64,000 bases of DNA, taken from the NCBI GenBank assembly GCA_017532885.1, contig JAFXIS010000054.1, positions 1-64,000 on the forward strand, given 5' to 3'. The notes beneath the pieces were generated by a model, which did not search any database, was not told where the DNA came from, and saw only the letters and a list, made by a program, of their open reading frames with translations. The stretch comes from Alistipes sp. GTDB taxonomy: Bacteria; Bacteroidota; Bacteroidia; Bacteroidales; Rikenellaceae. A program made the position numbers and the translations under genes. The number at the start of each line of letters is the position of its first letter. Within the stretch, counting starts at the first letter, position 1. This document shows, in pieces, positions 15,058 to 24,737 of the stretch.

Positions 15058-18000
15058 ATGAAACGACTACTATACCTATTTATATTAATAGCACTGCTCG
15101 TATCGTGTCAGCACGATATGGTAGATTATGTACCCGAAATAGCGGTCCCCGAAGGATATACTCGCATTGAGTTTCAAGCCAATATTAGCGATATGAATCG
15201 TGTAGATACGCGATCTGTAGACCCGGATGGCCTGGATTTGAACAACATGACCCTGTTCTGCTTCAACGAATATGGTCTGTATATCAGTTCCGAAACGGCT
15301 ACACTCAAGACACATTCGATTGATAGCGGTACTTTCTCGGCTATCATCCCCAACAACACCCATATCATCCACTTCCTGGCCAATCATAGCGAGGGACTCT
15401 ACGACGATAGCAACTTCCCGGGACAAACCGAGAGTATGGTTGTTGCCAACATGGAGGGAGGCTCGGGTATGTTGGTATATTGGTCGCGCTTTCAGAAGGA
15501 TGCCCAGAGTGACAAGAGTATTAGCGAGCAGATTGCAGATCTTAAATATCAGGTGAATGGCGAGGAGATAACAGGCGTAAAACTTATTCGCAACCAGGCC
15601 AAGGTCACCATCGATGAGTGGGATACAGAGTATTTCCATGTTACAGGTTATCGTACGGTCAATATTCCGGCTTTCGGTACGGTTGCACCTCACCACCCGG
15701 AGCGCCATTTCGACATTGTCAAAGATTGGGAGACAACCGACGATTTTGTGACGCTTCCGAACAATCAGGCGCTGCTCTCGGATATTACGGAGATTAACAC
15801 CAAGCCCGAGGATTACATCTTCGAGACGGAGAACTCGGGTGACAGGCTTGTGAGTGTGATTATTCGTGGTCATGCTCCCGGAGATGTACACTCCGAGGAT
15901 AATGATTTGTACTACCGCGTAGTGCTTCAGAATGAGGATGGTAGCAACTTTATGATACGCCGCAACCACCACTACAATATCCACATTACAGGACGCCTCA
16001 CCTTTGGTCAGAAGAGCTTCGAAGAGGCCCTGAATGGTCCTGCTACCAACAACGCCTGGATTTCGATTGACGAGTGGGTAAACGAGATTTCCGACGGCAC
16101 CGAGACGCTATGGGTCGAGCAGACAGCCTATGTGCTTAGTAGCGACCTATATGCAGGTACCAACTGGACCTTCCCCTATAAATACACCATAGATGGTCAT
16201 GGCAGCTCGGAGGCTCCTACTGTCACATGGCTTGATAATAATGTTGCCTACGATAATATTACAAACAACTATAACACTTCAACCGGTGACGGCGAGGTAA
16301 CACTGCGCCTCTATCCGATGTACGAGGGTAACGAGCAGCAGGTGGGCTCACTGCTTATCAAGAAGGGTAAACTTCAACGCAAAATTACCGTATATGTCAT
16401 TCGTACACAGCAGTTTACCCCTTCGTGGATATCGTCACAGGTGTTTGGTGTTGCCGATGAGTATGTCACCGTCGTGTTTACCGTCCCCGACACCTGCCCT
16501 GAGGCTCTCTACCCCTTTACGGTGCTTGTGTCGGTCAACCACCTCGATGTGCGCTCTGAGTCAGGACAGCAGCTTCCTGTCTATGTCAAAGGCGAGGAGG
16601 GATACTTTGGTGCCGACTGGGAGGGTATCAACTATAAATATGCCTATACGGTGACAGGCCCGGGAAAACACCGTCTGCACATGAAGTCTATCCTTCAACA
16701 TGAGGAGGATGAGATTGAGGAGGTGCACCTCGAAGCACCATTCTTCGAGACTATCACTAAGAGTGCTATGTTTACCGCCGCAAACAAGGCTCACCGACGA
16801 GTGATGGTGGATAACTTGCTCACATACTCAGAGCAGTATGCTGAAGACCAGCCTCTATACTATATACTTGTGCCACAAAAGCGTGCGCAGCCTATAGCAT
16901 TTACTCTAATGTTGCAGGAGCGACAGAATGATGGCTCGTATACAGCTCTAAATCATGCTGCACCGGCAATAAACAGCGAGGAGTGGCATAAGAATGGTAG
17001 TGATGAGTTCCTGATATACACCAAGGTGTTTAGTGACTATCGTACATATTACGACAATCACGAAGATACATACGAGGAGATTCAGAATCTTGCATGGGAG
17101 GGTGATGTGATACCTATTCGTGAGGATTTATGGAGTACCAATGGTCGTGTTATGGCATTCCGAACTCACGACTACAAAACGCCGCCATCGACAGAGTATC
17201 TGTATGGTCTTCAGGAGGACGGAACCTACCACATCTACCTCCTGACCAATAGTGCAAACAATAAGGATGTTGTGCGTATTGCATCGAACAATACAAAGAG
17301 TCACAACGCCTATCCAAACAATCGCACAAATTCGGACCCCGATTATGGTAGCAAACCGTACGCGGGTAACGAGTATCGCTCTATCATCTTCGATGTGGCG
17401 CACTACCGCCCATATCGCTTTGCCGCGCAGGTGCGTGTGGCAGATGCCGATGGCTCGAACGAGCAGCTTATACCGGCCACCAATGAGCTTTTGGCTAACA
17501 AAACTCATGGAGATACTCCAGAGAATGAGGATGAAGTTATGTTGAAGTACAAACCTGGTCAGCGTGTCGACATCTTGTTTGACATCACAAGCTTCGAAGG
17601 CTCGGATGGTTGCTCGGTACACCCCTTTGGCGAGAACTTCGGCGACCCATTTGAGGTATATATCGATGCTCCGATGCTTGAGATTGACTACGACCGCTAC
17701 CCTGAGAACTGGTATGCAAAAAACAATCCTCAATTATTAAAGGATGACAAGTTGCGCCCACACCCCACAATCGCAGGCCGTTATATCTACACCGTAGACC
17801 GTCACCGCCACCATGAACGAGAGTTTGGAGGCGAGGGGCTAACTGTGGCAAATGTAGATAATGCGAAGGTGGCATACGACAAGTTCGGACAGAAGGTGTC
17901 TGTGACGGGCATCGACCAGAGTGGCGAGCGTAAGTTGTTGCCTTTCAAGAAGTCATCCATCACGGCTGGTGGCGATATAACTATCACTACCGATAAGAGC

Positions 18001-18381
18001 GCTATCGTCTACTGGGATAAGACCTTTAAGGTCGAGACTTCGCATATCATGGGCGAGATATATTATGAGGATGCACAGGGACAGCACCCTGTACCCCACA
18101 ATGCCTTTATTGCCTTTGTGCGCCTTCGTACGGGCGCGCGTATTGGCGTGGCAACGATTTATGAGGACGGCAAGTTTGAGCTTAACCTCCGCGAAGAGTA
18201 TAAATATACATGGACGGACGACCCTATCGATTTCTACTATACCATCAAGGATTCAGAGGGCAATAATATTACTTATAACCTTAATTACGAGGTTGATGGC
18301 GTACCTAAAACCGTAGACCTTGAACTGCTTAACCAATGGGTAAACGAAAATAAACCTATTGTGCTTACTCGACAGGAGTAG
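15058..18381 (+). CDS. Large pilus tip-type lipoprotein (DUF4906-like, 1107 aa)
   Basis: The largest gene of the operon. The lipobox LLVSC ends at Cys17. The N-terminal 330 residues are fimbrillin-like (MTLFCFNEYGLYIS, RNQAKVTIDEW, IRRNHHYNIHITGRL), with Arg52 in DTRS as candidate maturation site. Long beta-rich segments follow that resemble DUF4906 regions, and then about 600 residues that I cannot divide confidently. There is no donor-strand C-terminus. It is likely an alternative or additional tip adhesin; no enzymatic motif is seen. It is the last gene of the pilus operon; weak hairpins follow, and the next gene is convergent. Confidence 0.72.
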   Translation: MKRLLYLFILIALLVSCQHDMVDYVPEIAVPEGYTRIEFQANISDMNRVDTRSVDPDGLDLNNMTLFCFNEYGLYISSETATLKTHSIDSGTFSAIIPNNTHIIHFLANHSEGLYDDSNFPGQTESMVVANMEGGSGMLVYWSRFQKDAQSDKSISEQIADLKYQVNGEEITGVKLIRNQAKVTIDEWDTEYFHVTGYRTVNIPAFGTVAPHHPERHFDIVKDWETTDDFVTLPNNQALLSDITEINTKPEDYIFETENSGDRLVSVIIRGHAPGDVHSEDNDLYYRVVLQNEDGSNFMIRRNHHYNIHITGRLTFGQKSFEEALNGPATNNAWISIDEWVNEISDGTETLWVEQTAYVLSSDLYAGTNWTFPYKYTIDGHGSSEAPTVTWLDNNVAYDNITNNYNTSTGDGEVTLRLYPMYEGNEQQVGSLLIKKGKLQRKITVYVIRTQQFTPSWISSQVFGVADEYVTVVFTVPDTCPEALYPFTVLVSVNHLDVRSESGQQLPVYVKGEEGYFGADWEGINYKYAYTVTGPGKHRLHMKSILQHEEDEIEEVHLEAPFFETITKSAMFTAANKAHRRVMVDNLLTYSEQYAEDQPLYYILVPQKRAQPIAFTLMLQERQNDGSYTALNHAAPAINSEEWHKNGSDEFLIYTKVFSDYRTYYDNHEDTYEEIQNLAWEGDVIPIREDLWSTNGRVMAFRTHDYKTPPSTEYLYGLQEDGTYHIYLLTNSANNKDVVRIASNNTKSHNAYPNNRTNSDPDYGSKPYAGNEYRSIIFDVAHYRPYRFAAQVRVADADGSNEQLIPATNELLANKTHGDTPENEDEVMLKYKPGQRVDILFDITSFEGSDGCSVHPFGENFGDPFEVYIDAPMLEIDYDRYPENWYAKNNPQLLKDDKLRPHPTIAGRYIYTVDRHRHHEREFGGEGLTVANVDNAKVAYDKFGQKVSVTGIDQSGERKLLPFKKSSITAGGDITITTDKSAIVYWDKTFKVETSHIMGEIYYEDAQGQHPVPHNAFIAFVRLRTGARIGVATIYEDGKFELNLREEYKYTWTDDPIDFYYTIKDSEGNNITYNLNYEVDGVPKTVDLELLNQWVNENKPIVLTRQE

Positions 18382-18442
18382 GGTCTGTAACGGTTTGTAG
18401 CGACCTAAATAAAAAATATAACGGTCATCTGGGTAATAAAAA

Positions 18443-18476
18443 TGCTATCCGCGGGATTTGGGTGCGATAGCAGTTT
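18443..18476 (+). terminator. Weak hairpin after the pilus operon
   Basis: TGCTATC (18443-18449) pairs with GATAGCA (18466-18472), but only GTTTGAGA follows. It is a candidate end for the 14-kb pilus transcript, weakly supported. Confidence 0.35.
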
Positions 18477-18493
18477 GAGATTACCCTCATGCC

Positions 18494-18530
18494 TCAAAAA
18501 AAACAAGGAGCGATATGAGGTCGCTCCTTG
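18494..18530 (-). terminator. Terminator of the pepT-nadE-DUF4923 operon
   Basis: CAAGGAGCGA (18504-18513) pairs with TCGCTCCTTG (18521-18530); read on the minus strand it runs directly into a run of eight T. It may also act weakly on the plus strand for the pilus operon. Confidence 0.8.
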
Positions 18531-18551
18531 CTGTATATACCGATATGTCGG

Positions 18552-19148
18552 TTAATTGAATTTTGCGCCAACCATGATGCCGTCGTAGGCATTTATGAGA
18601 GCTTTGGCGACTGCAAATATCTGCTCATTGCCGATTTGAGGCGCATTTGCCTCGACAGTTGCCATAAGTTCCTTGGCGTTGAACATGATGTGCAGCACTT
18701 TGTCGTGCATAGTGGCTGTGGCAGTGAGTATTACTCGGTGAGCATCCTCGCCAAGTGTGATAATAAGGCCTCCCGTAGGGGGAATGTAGGAGTATTTACC
18801 CGAAATCTTATTGTCGCCGATGCAGATTGTCATGCTGCCATTGCTCTTGATTTGGATATAATCCTGACCCGGTGTAAGCCCCAATTTGGTATTAAGCCCT
18901 GCGAACTCATTCTTAACCGAAGAGATAGCAAGCGAAGCTAACGCATCGTCGCCCGTGTACTCGATATTTAGCTCCTGATAGCTCCATTTCCCAACCAAAT
19001 CCCGAGCCGATGGATGTTTGGGCTTTGCCTCCGGCGCTGCTTTGGTCTGCTCGCCTGAGAATGACTTCAGAAAATCTCCCAGCGACTGCGCTTGCGACAT
19101 AGGTGCCATGCAGAGCAGGCTACACAATATTAAAATAATCTTTTTCAT
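18552..19148 (-). CDS. DUF4923 family exported protein
   Basis: The 198-residue protein has a signal peptide (about 1-20, ending SQAQ) and a lipocalin-like beta-rich body with the DUF4923 pattern: LVGKWSYQELNIEYTGDDALA near residue 52, GQDYIQIKSNGSMTI, and YSYIPPTGGLIITLGE. The family is common in Bacteroidales and its function is unknown. Its start is 5 bases from the nadE stop, so it is the last gene of a pepT-nadE-DUF4923 transcript. Confidence 0.85.
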   Translation of the reverse strand: MKKIILILCSLLCMAPMSQAQSLGDFLKSFSGEQTKAAPEAKPKHPSARDLVGKWSYQELNIEYTGDDALASLAISSVKNEFAGLNTKLGLTPGQDYIQIKSNGSMTICIGDNKISGKYSYIPPTGGLIITLGEDAHRVILTATATMHDKVLHIMFNAKELMATVEANAPQIGNEQIFAVAKALINAYDGIMVGAKFN

Positions 19149-19153
19149 AACCT

Positions 19154-21091
19154 TTAATTGTTCTTTTCAAGCTCCTCGCACTCTTTTATCCACAACGCTG
19201 CCGAAGCATCCGAAGGCATACGCCAGTCGGCACGCGCCGAGAGTGATATGTTACCCACCTTAGGTCCGTCGGGCATTGCCGAGCGTTTGAATTGCTGGCT
19301 GAAGAATCGACGGAAGAAGGTGTGCATCCACTTGAGGATTGTTGCTCGTTCGTATTTACCACAGAACGCAATCTCTGCCAAATATAGTATCTTGGTGGGC
19401 GAAAATCCCTGCTTTACGAAGTTGTAGAGGAAGAAGTCGTGCAACTCGTAGGGGCCTACCAAATCTTCGGTTTTCTGAGCTATTTCTCCCTTCTCGTCGG
19501 CAGGTAGCAGTTCCGGACTGACGGGTGTTGCGACGATATCATGCAGCGTAGCTCGTACCTCGGGGGTAGAGTGATTCTCGGCGTACCATTCTACCAGGTA
19601 GCGAATTAAGGTCTTGGGTATAGAGGCATTTACTCCATACATTGACATATGGTCGCCATTGTATGTTGCCCAACCTAAAGCCAATTCGCTCATGTCGCCT
19701 GTGCCAATCACAAGTCCACCCTCCATATTAGCTACATCCATAAGTATTTGGGTGCGCTCGCGAGCCTGCGAGTTCTCGTATGTTACCGAGCGGTCATTAT
19801 CGGGTAGTCCTATGTCGGCAAAGTGCTGTCGGCACGCCTTGGCGATAGAAATCTCGCGGAAGGTGATGCCCAACTCTCGGATAAGTGTTACGGCATTTTG
19901 GTATGTGCGGTCGGTGGTGCCGAATCCGGGCATTGTGATGCCGATAATACCGCGACGGTCGAGTCCCAGACGGTCGTAAGCGTTTACCGTAACCAATAGA
20001 GCCAAAGTAGAGTCCAAGCCTCCTGAAATGCCTATAATGGCGCTCTTTGAATGGGTATGCAGCAGGCGCTTGGCAAGTCCGAGTGTCTGGATAGAAAATA
20101 TCTCCTCGCAACGCTTCGCGCGGTCATACTCCTTGCTCGGAACAAACGGCATGGCGTCAATCTCGCGGTCAAGAGTTGCCGACTCCTCAAACTCCATCTC
20201 TATTGAGTTAATGGCGTATTTGGGAGTGGGGTAGTCTGAAGTGTAGGTGTTGCTGCGGATACGGCTATTCTGCAATGCTTCGATATCCACATCGGCAATA
20301 ATCGTGCGCTCGCCAATCTCGAAGCGCTTGCCTTTAGCCAATATAGAGCCATTCTCGGCAATGAAAGAGTTGCCGGCAAATACTACATCAGCCGAGGACT
20401 CGCCAAAGCCTGACGAAACATAAACATAGGCTGTATGCGTGCGCATAGAGTGCTGACTGACGATATGACGCAGCGTGTCATGCTTGCCGATAATTTCGGG
20501 CGAAGCCGAGAGGTTGAAGATGATTTTTGCACCACTCAGAGCCTGCTGGGTAGAGGGTGGTGCGGGAGTCCATACATCCTCGCAAATCTCCACTCCGAAG
20601 CGTGTACCGTTGAGTTCGAACAGCTGGTCACGACCAAAGAATGCCCCTCGCTCGGCAAAACCCTCCAAATACTCGGAGTCAATGTCGCGACCTGAAGCGA
20701 ACCACCTGTCCTCGGCAAATTCGCTGTAATTGGGCGTATAGCACTTGGGAACCAAGCCCACAATCTCGCCCTGTGCCACTACGGCAGCACAGTTATATAT
20801 GGCATTACCTACCACAACAGGCAGACCGACAATTGCAACGATTTGCATCTCCATGCTTGCGTCGGCAATGCGAGCGAGTGATGCCTCCGCCTGCTTGAGC
20901 AGTGTAGGTTGCAGGAATAAATCTCCGCAGGTGTACGAAGTGATTGACAACTCGGGAAATGCGATGATTTGCACTCCTTGCGCGGCGGCTTTGCGCATAT
21001 TGTCGATTATATGCGTGGTGTTGAATGCGCAGTCGGCAACATTCAACGAGGGGATGCACGCCGCAACCTTTACATATCCGTACTTATTCAT
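19154..21091 (-). CDS. nadE: Glutamine-dependent NAD+ synthetase
   Basis: Two-domain enzyme of 645 residues. The N-terminal nitrilase-type glutaminase shows the Glu47-Lys116-Cys170 triad (FPELSI, LVPKCYTPNY, GVEICEDVW) and releases ammonia. The C-terminal synthetase carries the pyrophosphatase loop GISGGLDS (354-361) and amidates nicotinic acid adenine dinucleotide to NAD+ using ATP. The length and order match the large glutamine-dependent NadE type. It lies 29 bases after pepT and 5 bases before the DUF4923 gene. Confidence 0.95.
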   Translation of the reverse strand: MNKYGYVKVAACIPSLNVADCAFNTTHIIDNMRKAAAQGVQIIAFPELSITSYTCGDLFLQPTLLKQAEASLARIADASMEMQIVAIVGLPVVVGNAIYNCAAVVAQGEIVGLVPKCYTPNYSEFAEDRWFASGRDIDSEYLEGFAERGAFFGRDQLFELNGTRFGVEICEDVWTPAPPSTQQALSGAKIIFNLSASPEIIGKHDTLRHIVSQHSMRTHTAYVYVSSGFGESSADVVFAGNSFIAENGSILAKGKRFEIGERTIIADVDIEALQNSRIRSNTYTSDYPTPKYAINSIEMEFEESATLDREIDAMPFVPSKEYDRAKRCEEIFSIQTLGLAKRLLHTHSKSAIIGISGGLDSTLALLVTVNAYDRLGLDRRGIIGITMPGFGTTDRTYQNAVTLIRELGITFREISIAKACRQHFADIGLPDNDRSVTYENSQARERTQILMDVANMEGGLVIGTGDMSELALGWATYNGDHMSMYGVNASIPKTLIRYLVEWYAENHSTPEVRATLHDIVATPVSPELLPADEKGEIAQKTEDLVGPYELHDFFLYNFVKQGFSPTKILYLAEIAFCGKYERATILKWMHTFFRRFFSQQFKRSAMPDGPKVGNISLSARADWRMPSDASAALWIKECEELEKNN

Positions 21092-21120
21092 TTCGAGTTA
21101 GTTAAAAACCTTGTTATTCT

Positions 21121-22338
21121 CTATTTTGCCCACAACTGAGCGATGTTGATAATCACATTCACAGCCTTCTGCATGGTCTGCAATGAGCAATACTCAAACT
21201 TGCCGTGGAAGTTCATGCCTCCGGCGAAGATGTTGGGGCAGGGTAGTCCCATGAATGAGAGGCGAGCGCCATCGGTACCACCACGAGTCGGTTTTACGAT
21301 AGGCTTAACATCCGCCATGCGCATAGCCTCCATAGCCTTGTCGATTACCTGCGGATGTGGCTCTACCATCTTACGCATGTTGTAGTATTGGTCCTTAAGC
21401 AGGAGTTTTAGCACCTCCTGGCCATAACGCTTCTGCAACAAGTCCACGCAACTCCAGATGTAGACCTTTTTCTGCTCGAATTTCTCGCTGTCGTGGTCAC
21501 GAATGATGTAGCTTATCTTTGCATTCTCGACCGTACCGCTGATACCTACGCAGTGGTAGAAACCCTCGTAGCCTGTGGTGTATTCGGGGCGCTGCTGCAC
21601 GGGAAGCATTGCATTGAGCTCACATGCCACCTGGATGGCATTTATCATCTTATCCTTGGCATAGCCGGGGTGGACATTGCGACCCTGAATCTCGATAACG
21701 GCCGATGCGGCATTGAAGTTCTCGTACTCCAGCTCACCCTCGTAGCTGCCATCCATCGTGTAGGCGAAGTCGGCACCGAAGGCCTTTACATCGAAATAAT
21801 CTACTCCGCGACCAATCTCCTCGTCGGGAGTAAAGCCCAAGCGAATCTTGCCATGCTTGATTTCGGGATGTGCCATAAGGTACTCGGCGGCGGTCATAAT
21901 CTCGGCACAACCTGCCTTATCGTCAGCTCCGAGGAGTGTCGTTCCGTCGGTGTGGATGATGGTATGACCCTTGAACATCGCCAACTCTGGAAAATCCTTG
22001 ACCTGCATCGTAAGTGCTCCATTGAGGTGGATATCTCCGCCATCGTAATCCTCGATGATGTGGGGCTTGATATCCTTGCCGCTCATGTCGGGAGCAGTGT
22101 CTACATGCGAAATAAAGCCTATAACGGGGGCGTTTTCGTAACCCTTCGATGCGGGAATAGTTCCCATGGCGTAACCGTATTTATCGACCGTAACATCCTC
22201 CATGCCGAGGCTACGCATCTCGTCGGCGAGGTAGTTGAGCAACACCAACTGCTTGTCGGTCGAGGGGAATGTTGTGCTGTTTTCGTCTGACTGCGTGTCG
22301 AACGATACATATTTCAAAAATCTATCTTTCAGTTCCAT
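21121..22338 (-). CDS. pepT: Peptidase T (tripeptide aminopeptidase)
   Basis: A 405-residue zinc metallopeptidase of family M20B, close to the usual 408. Visible motifs are FISHVDTAPD with a zinc-ligand His and Asp, the bridging DGTTLLGADDKAG, the catalytic and ligand TPDEEIGRG, and the C-terminal TRGGTDGARLSFMG. It releases the N-terminal residue from tripeptides in the cytoplasm. It is the first gene of the minus-strand operon with nadE and may supply amino acids together with the nearby OPT transporter. Confidence 0.95.
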   Translation of the reverse strand: MELKDRFLKYVSFDTQSDENSTTFPSTDKQLVLLNYLADEMRSLGMEDVTVDKYGYAMGTIPASKGYENAPVIGFISHVDTAPDMSGKDIKPHIIEDYDGGDIHLNGALTMQVKDFPELAMFKGHTIIHTDGTTLLGADDKAGCAEIMTAAEYLMAHPEIKHGKIRLGFTPDEEIGRGVDYFDVKAFGADFAYTMDGSYEGELEYENFNAASAVIEIQGRNVHPGYAKDKMINAIQVACELNAMLPVQQRPEYTTGYEGFYHCVGISGTVENAKISYIIRDHDSEKFEQKKVYIWSCVDLLQKRYGQEVLKLLLKDQYYNMRKMVEPHPQVIDKAMEAMRMADVKPIVKPTRGGTDGARLSFMGLPCPNIFAGGMNFHGKFEYCSLQTMQKAVNVIINIAQLWAK

Positions 22339-22692
22339 AGTTATATTGTTTTAAGATTTTCTTTGCACTTTTGTCTTTTGCTATATTCGTCATTCCACAT
22401 TTGAGCAACGGAAGAGCATGTAATTACGCGTCAGTTACCCTTGCTCAAATGATTAATCCTGCTTTGCAGGCTTTTCCTCCTTGCGGCTCGGCATAATCCA
22501 AGCAAGACTTGACTTCTGCTCTCGCTCCGCAGCGTCGGTTGGAATCTACCACTTATTTCAACCTCGCCACAAAGTTCGTATCTGCGAGGCATTAACTCCC
22601 AAAGGTAGATGCCAATCATTAGCACAAGGTTAGACTATCGGTATCTGTAAGTAAATTCGTTGTGCTAATGTGGCATGACTCTGTTATTTCTA
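22339..22692. other. Gap with remnant repeats and a long inverted repeat
   Basis: No credible gene. 22388-22560 contains fragments resembling the repeats at the start of the window (for example CTCTCGCTCCGCAGCGTCGGTT, complementary to 29-50). 22609-22676 is a hairpin-forming inverted repeat. The pepT promoter should lie just after 22338, but I see no clear TAnnTTTG box. Confidence 0.5.
22609..22676. repeat. 17-bp inverted repeat with 32-base loop
   Basis: The left arm ATGCCA-AT-CATTAGCACAA (22609-22627) and the right arm TTGTGCTAATGTGGCAT (22660-22676) pair perfectly except for a 2-base bulge. It lies 16 bases downstream of the OPT transporter stop and lacks a T run, so it is not a normal terminator. 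It could be an mRNA 3'-end stabiliser, a small element or a recombination site. Confidence 0.6.
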
Positions 22693-24636
22693 CTACTCTT
22701 CTTTCTTTGCTCGCATTGTGTGCCAAATCATATAAGCTGCAAGGGCGATATACATCGCAAGACCCAACCACTCGGCATTTGATGAGGCTGCCCACTCGGT
22801 TAAGTACCAATCAGCACCGGCAAACTTCAATACTGCCGATACTACGCCCATCAATGCACCTCCGGCGATAAATCCTGAAGCAATAAGCGTACCTCTATCG
22901 AAACGAGCCTTGTTAAGTTTTTCATCCTTTGAGCGGTTGGATACAAACCACGCAATCAAGCCACCGACAACCAACGGAGCATTCAAATACATCGGTATAA
23001 ACATACCCAATGAGAACGCCAGCGCAGGAACACCTATTGCGGTCAAAACCAACGCCAATACAGCTCCCATAAAGTAGAGAATCCATGGTGTAGAGCCTCC
23101 CGTCATCAAGGGCTGAATAACGGCTGCCATAGCATTTGCCTGCGGAGCAACAAGAGCATTCTCGCCCGTGAAGCCGTAAGTGTCGTTCAAAACGAGCATA
23201 ACACCTGCGACGGTAGCTGCCGATACGAATGTACCGAGGAACTTCCAACCCTCCTGCTTTTTTGGTGTTGTGCCGAGCCAATAGCCAATCTTAAGGTCGG
23301 TGATAAAGCCTCCAGCCATCGAAAGGGCGGTGCAGACCACGCCTCCGATGATAAGTGCTGCGGTCATACCCTCAGTGCCGTTAAGTCCGATGCTTACCAA
23401 AACCAACGAGCTTAAAATGAGTGTCATAAGGGTCATGCCCGATACGGGGTTTGTACCCACAATGGCGATAGCATTTGCCGCTACGGTGGTGAACAGGAAC
23501 GCAATTACAAAGACTATAAGCAGTGCCACGATGCTCTGCATGGGGTTGCCTAACAATCCGAAGTGGAAGAATACAAGTGTTGTGATAAGTGCGGCGATAA
23601 GTACCGTGAGAATGGTTTTCATCGGTATATCGCGCTGTGTGCGCTCGACATCGGCTTTTGTGCCACCCTTTTTGCTCGAAAGCTCTCCGACAGCCAAACC
23701 TACGGCTTGACGAATGATGCCCGCTTGGCGGATAATGCCGATAAGACCTGCCATGGCGATGCCGCCGATGCCTATGGGACGACCATAGTCGGTGAAAATT
23801 GTTTCGGGTGACATGGCTGCGGCGTCTGGCATTACCGAGCCAATCAATGGCACGATAAGGAACCATACAAGGCATGAACCTGCGGTGATTATGACGGCAT
23901 ATTTCAATCCGATGATGTAACCCAAGCCCAAGACGGCTGCGCCTGTATTAATCGAAAATACGACCTTAAATTTGTCGGCACACATCGTTCCGAAGGCTGT
24001 GAGGCGTGTAGAAACGACCTCGGTCCAAGCTCCGAAGGTGCTGACTGCGAAGTCGTACAATCCACCAATCAAGCCTGCAACGGCCAAAAGCTTTGCTTGA
24101 TTGCCACCCTTCTCGCCCGAAACCAGAACCTCGGTTGTGGCGGTAGCCTCAGGGAAGGGGTATTTACCATGCATCTCCTTGACGAAGTATTTTCTAAATG
24201 GTATAAGCAGCACGATTCCCAGTACTCCACCGAGCAATGACGAGAGGAATATCTGGTAGAACTGCGCATCAAGCCCCAAGATATATAAGGCGGGGAGTGT
24301 GAATATTGCACCTGCGACAATCACGCCCGAAGATGCGCCAATTGATTGAATGATAACATTTTGCCCAAGCATATTCTTCTTGCCTAAGGCGGTACCCATA
24401 CCCACGGCGATAATAGCAATGGGGATTGCAGCCTCGAAAACCTGTCCAACCTTAAGTCCGAGGAAGGCCGCAGCTGCCGAGAATACGATTGCCATCACTA
24501 CGCCCATCGTTACCGAGTAGGGCGTAACCTCCGCCGGAGTGCTATTTGCCGGCATTAGTGGCTTGTACTCCTCACCCGCCTTCAGCTCACGATAGGCGTT
24601 GTCGGGGAGTGAAATGTTAGTTTTTTGATTCTCCAT
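22693..24636 (-). CDS. OPT family oligopeptide transporter
   Basis: A 647-residue very hydrophobic protein with about 14-16 membrane segments. Near the N-terminus GEEYKPLMPANSTPAEVTPYSVTMG and the following AAAAFLGLKVGQVFEA are typical of bacterial OPT transporters, as are KYPFPEATATTEVL and NPVSGMTLMTLI further on. These carry peptides or metal-chelate substrates using the proton gradient; the substrate cannot be read from sequence. It stands alone with its own promoter containing a palindrome (24693-24710); proximity to pepT suggests peptide nutrition. Confidence 0.9.
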   Translation of the reverse strand: MENQKTNISLPDNAYRELKAGEEYKPLMPANSTPAEVTPYSVTMGVVMAIVFSAAAAFLGLKVGQVFEAAIPIAIIAVGMGTALGKKNMLGQNVIIQSIGASSGVIVAGAIFTLPALYILGLDAQFYQIFLSSLLGGVLGIVLLIPFRKYFVKEMHGKYPFPEATATTEVLVSGEKGGNQAKLLAVAGLIGGLYDFAVSTFGAWTEVVSTRLTAFGTMCADKFKVVFSINTGAAVLGLGYIIGLKYAVIITAGSCLVWFLIVPLIGSVMPDAAAMSPETIFTDYGRPIGIGGIAMAGLIGIIRQAGIIRQAVGLAVGELSSKKGGTKADVERTQRDIPMKTILTVLIAALITTLVFFHFGLLGNPMQSIVALLIVFVIAFLFTTVAANAIAIVGTNPVSGMTLMTLILSSLVLVSIGLNGTEGMTAALIIGGVVCTALSMAGGFITDLKIGYWLGTTPKKQEGWKFLGTFVSAATVAGVMLVLNDTYGFTGENALVAPQANAMAAVIQPLMTGGSTPWILYFMGAVLALVLTAIGVPALAFSLGMFIPMYLNAPLVVGGLIAWFVSNRSKDEKLNKARFDRGTLIASGFIAGGALMGVVSAVLKFAGADWYLTEWAASSNAEWLGLAMYIALAAYMIWHTMRAKKEE

Positions 24637-24692
24637 AAATCTACTATATTTTTGTTGTTTTATTGTTTCGTAGCCTACATGTGAGTAAACAT

Positions 24693-24710
24693 TCTTACAA
24701 ATGTAAGAAA
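24693..24710 (-). promoter_or_regulatory. -7 box inside a perfect palindrome upstream of OPT
   Basis: TTCTTACAAATGTAAGAA is a perfect 7-bp inverted repeat with a 4-base centre. On the minus strand it contains TACATTTG (24698-24705), a perfect TAnnTTTG -7 box. A dimeric repressor binding here would cover the promoter; that is an inference from geometry. Confidence 0.5.
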
Positions 24711-24737
24711 AATTGTCGTAACGGACAAATTAAATTT

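Noticed and set aside
15085..15984. 299-codon frame antisense to the large pilus gene
   Set aside because: A shadow of a real gene on the opposite strand: the plus-strand lipoprotein has a lipobox, operon context and family motifs, whereas this frame has none.
21493..22290. 265-codon frame antisense to pepT
   Set aside because: Lies entirely within the well-supported peptidase T gene, with no start context or motifs of its own.
22431..22625. 64-codon minus-strand frame between pepT and the OPT transporter
   Set aside because: Composed of repeat fragments and ends in a long inverted repeat; no signal, motif or ribosome-site support.
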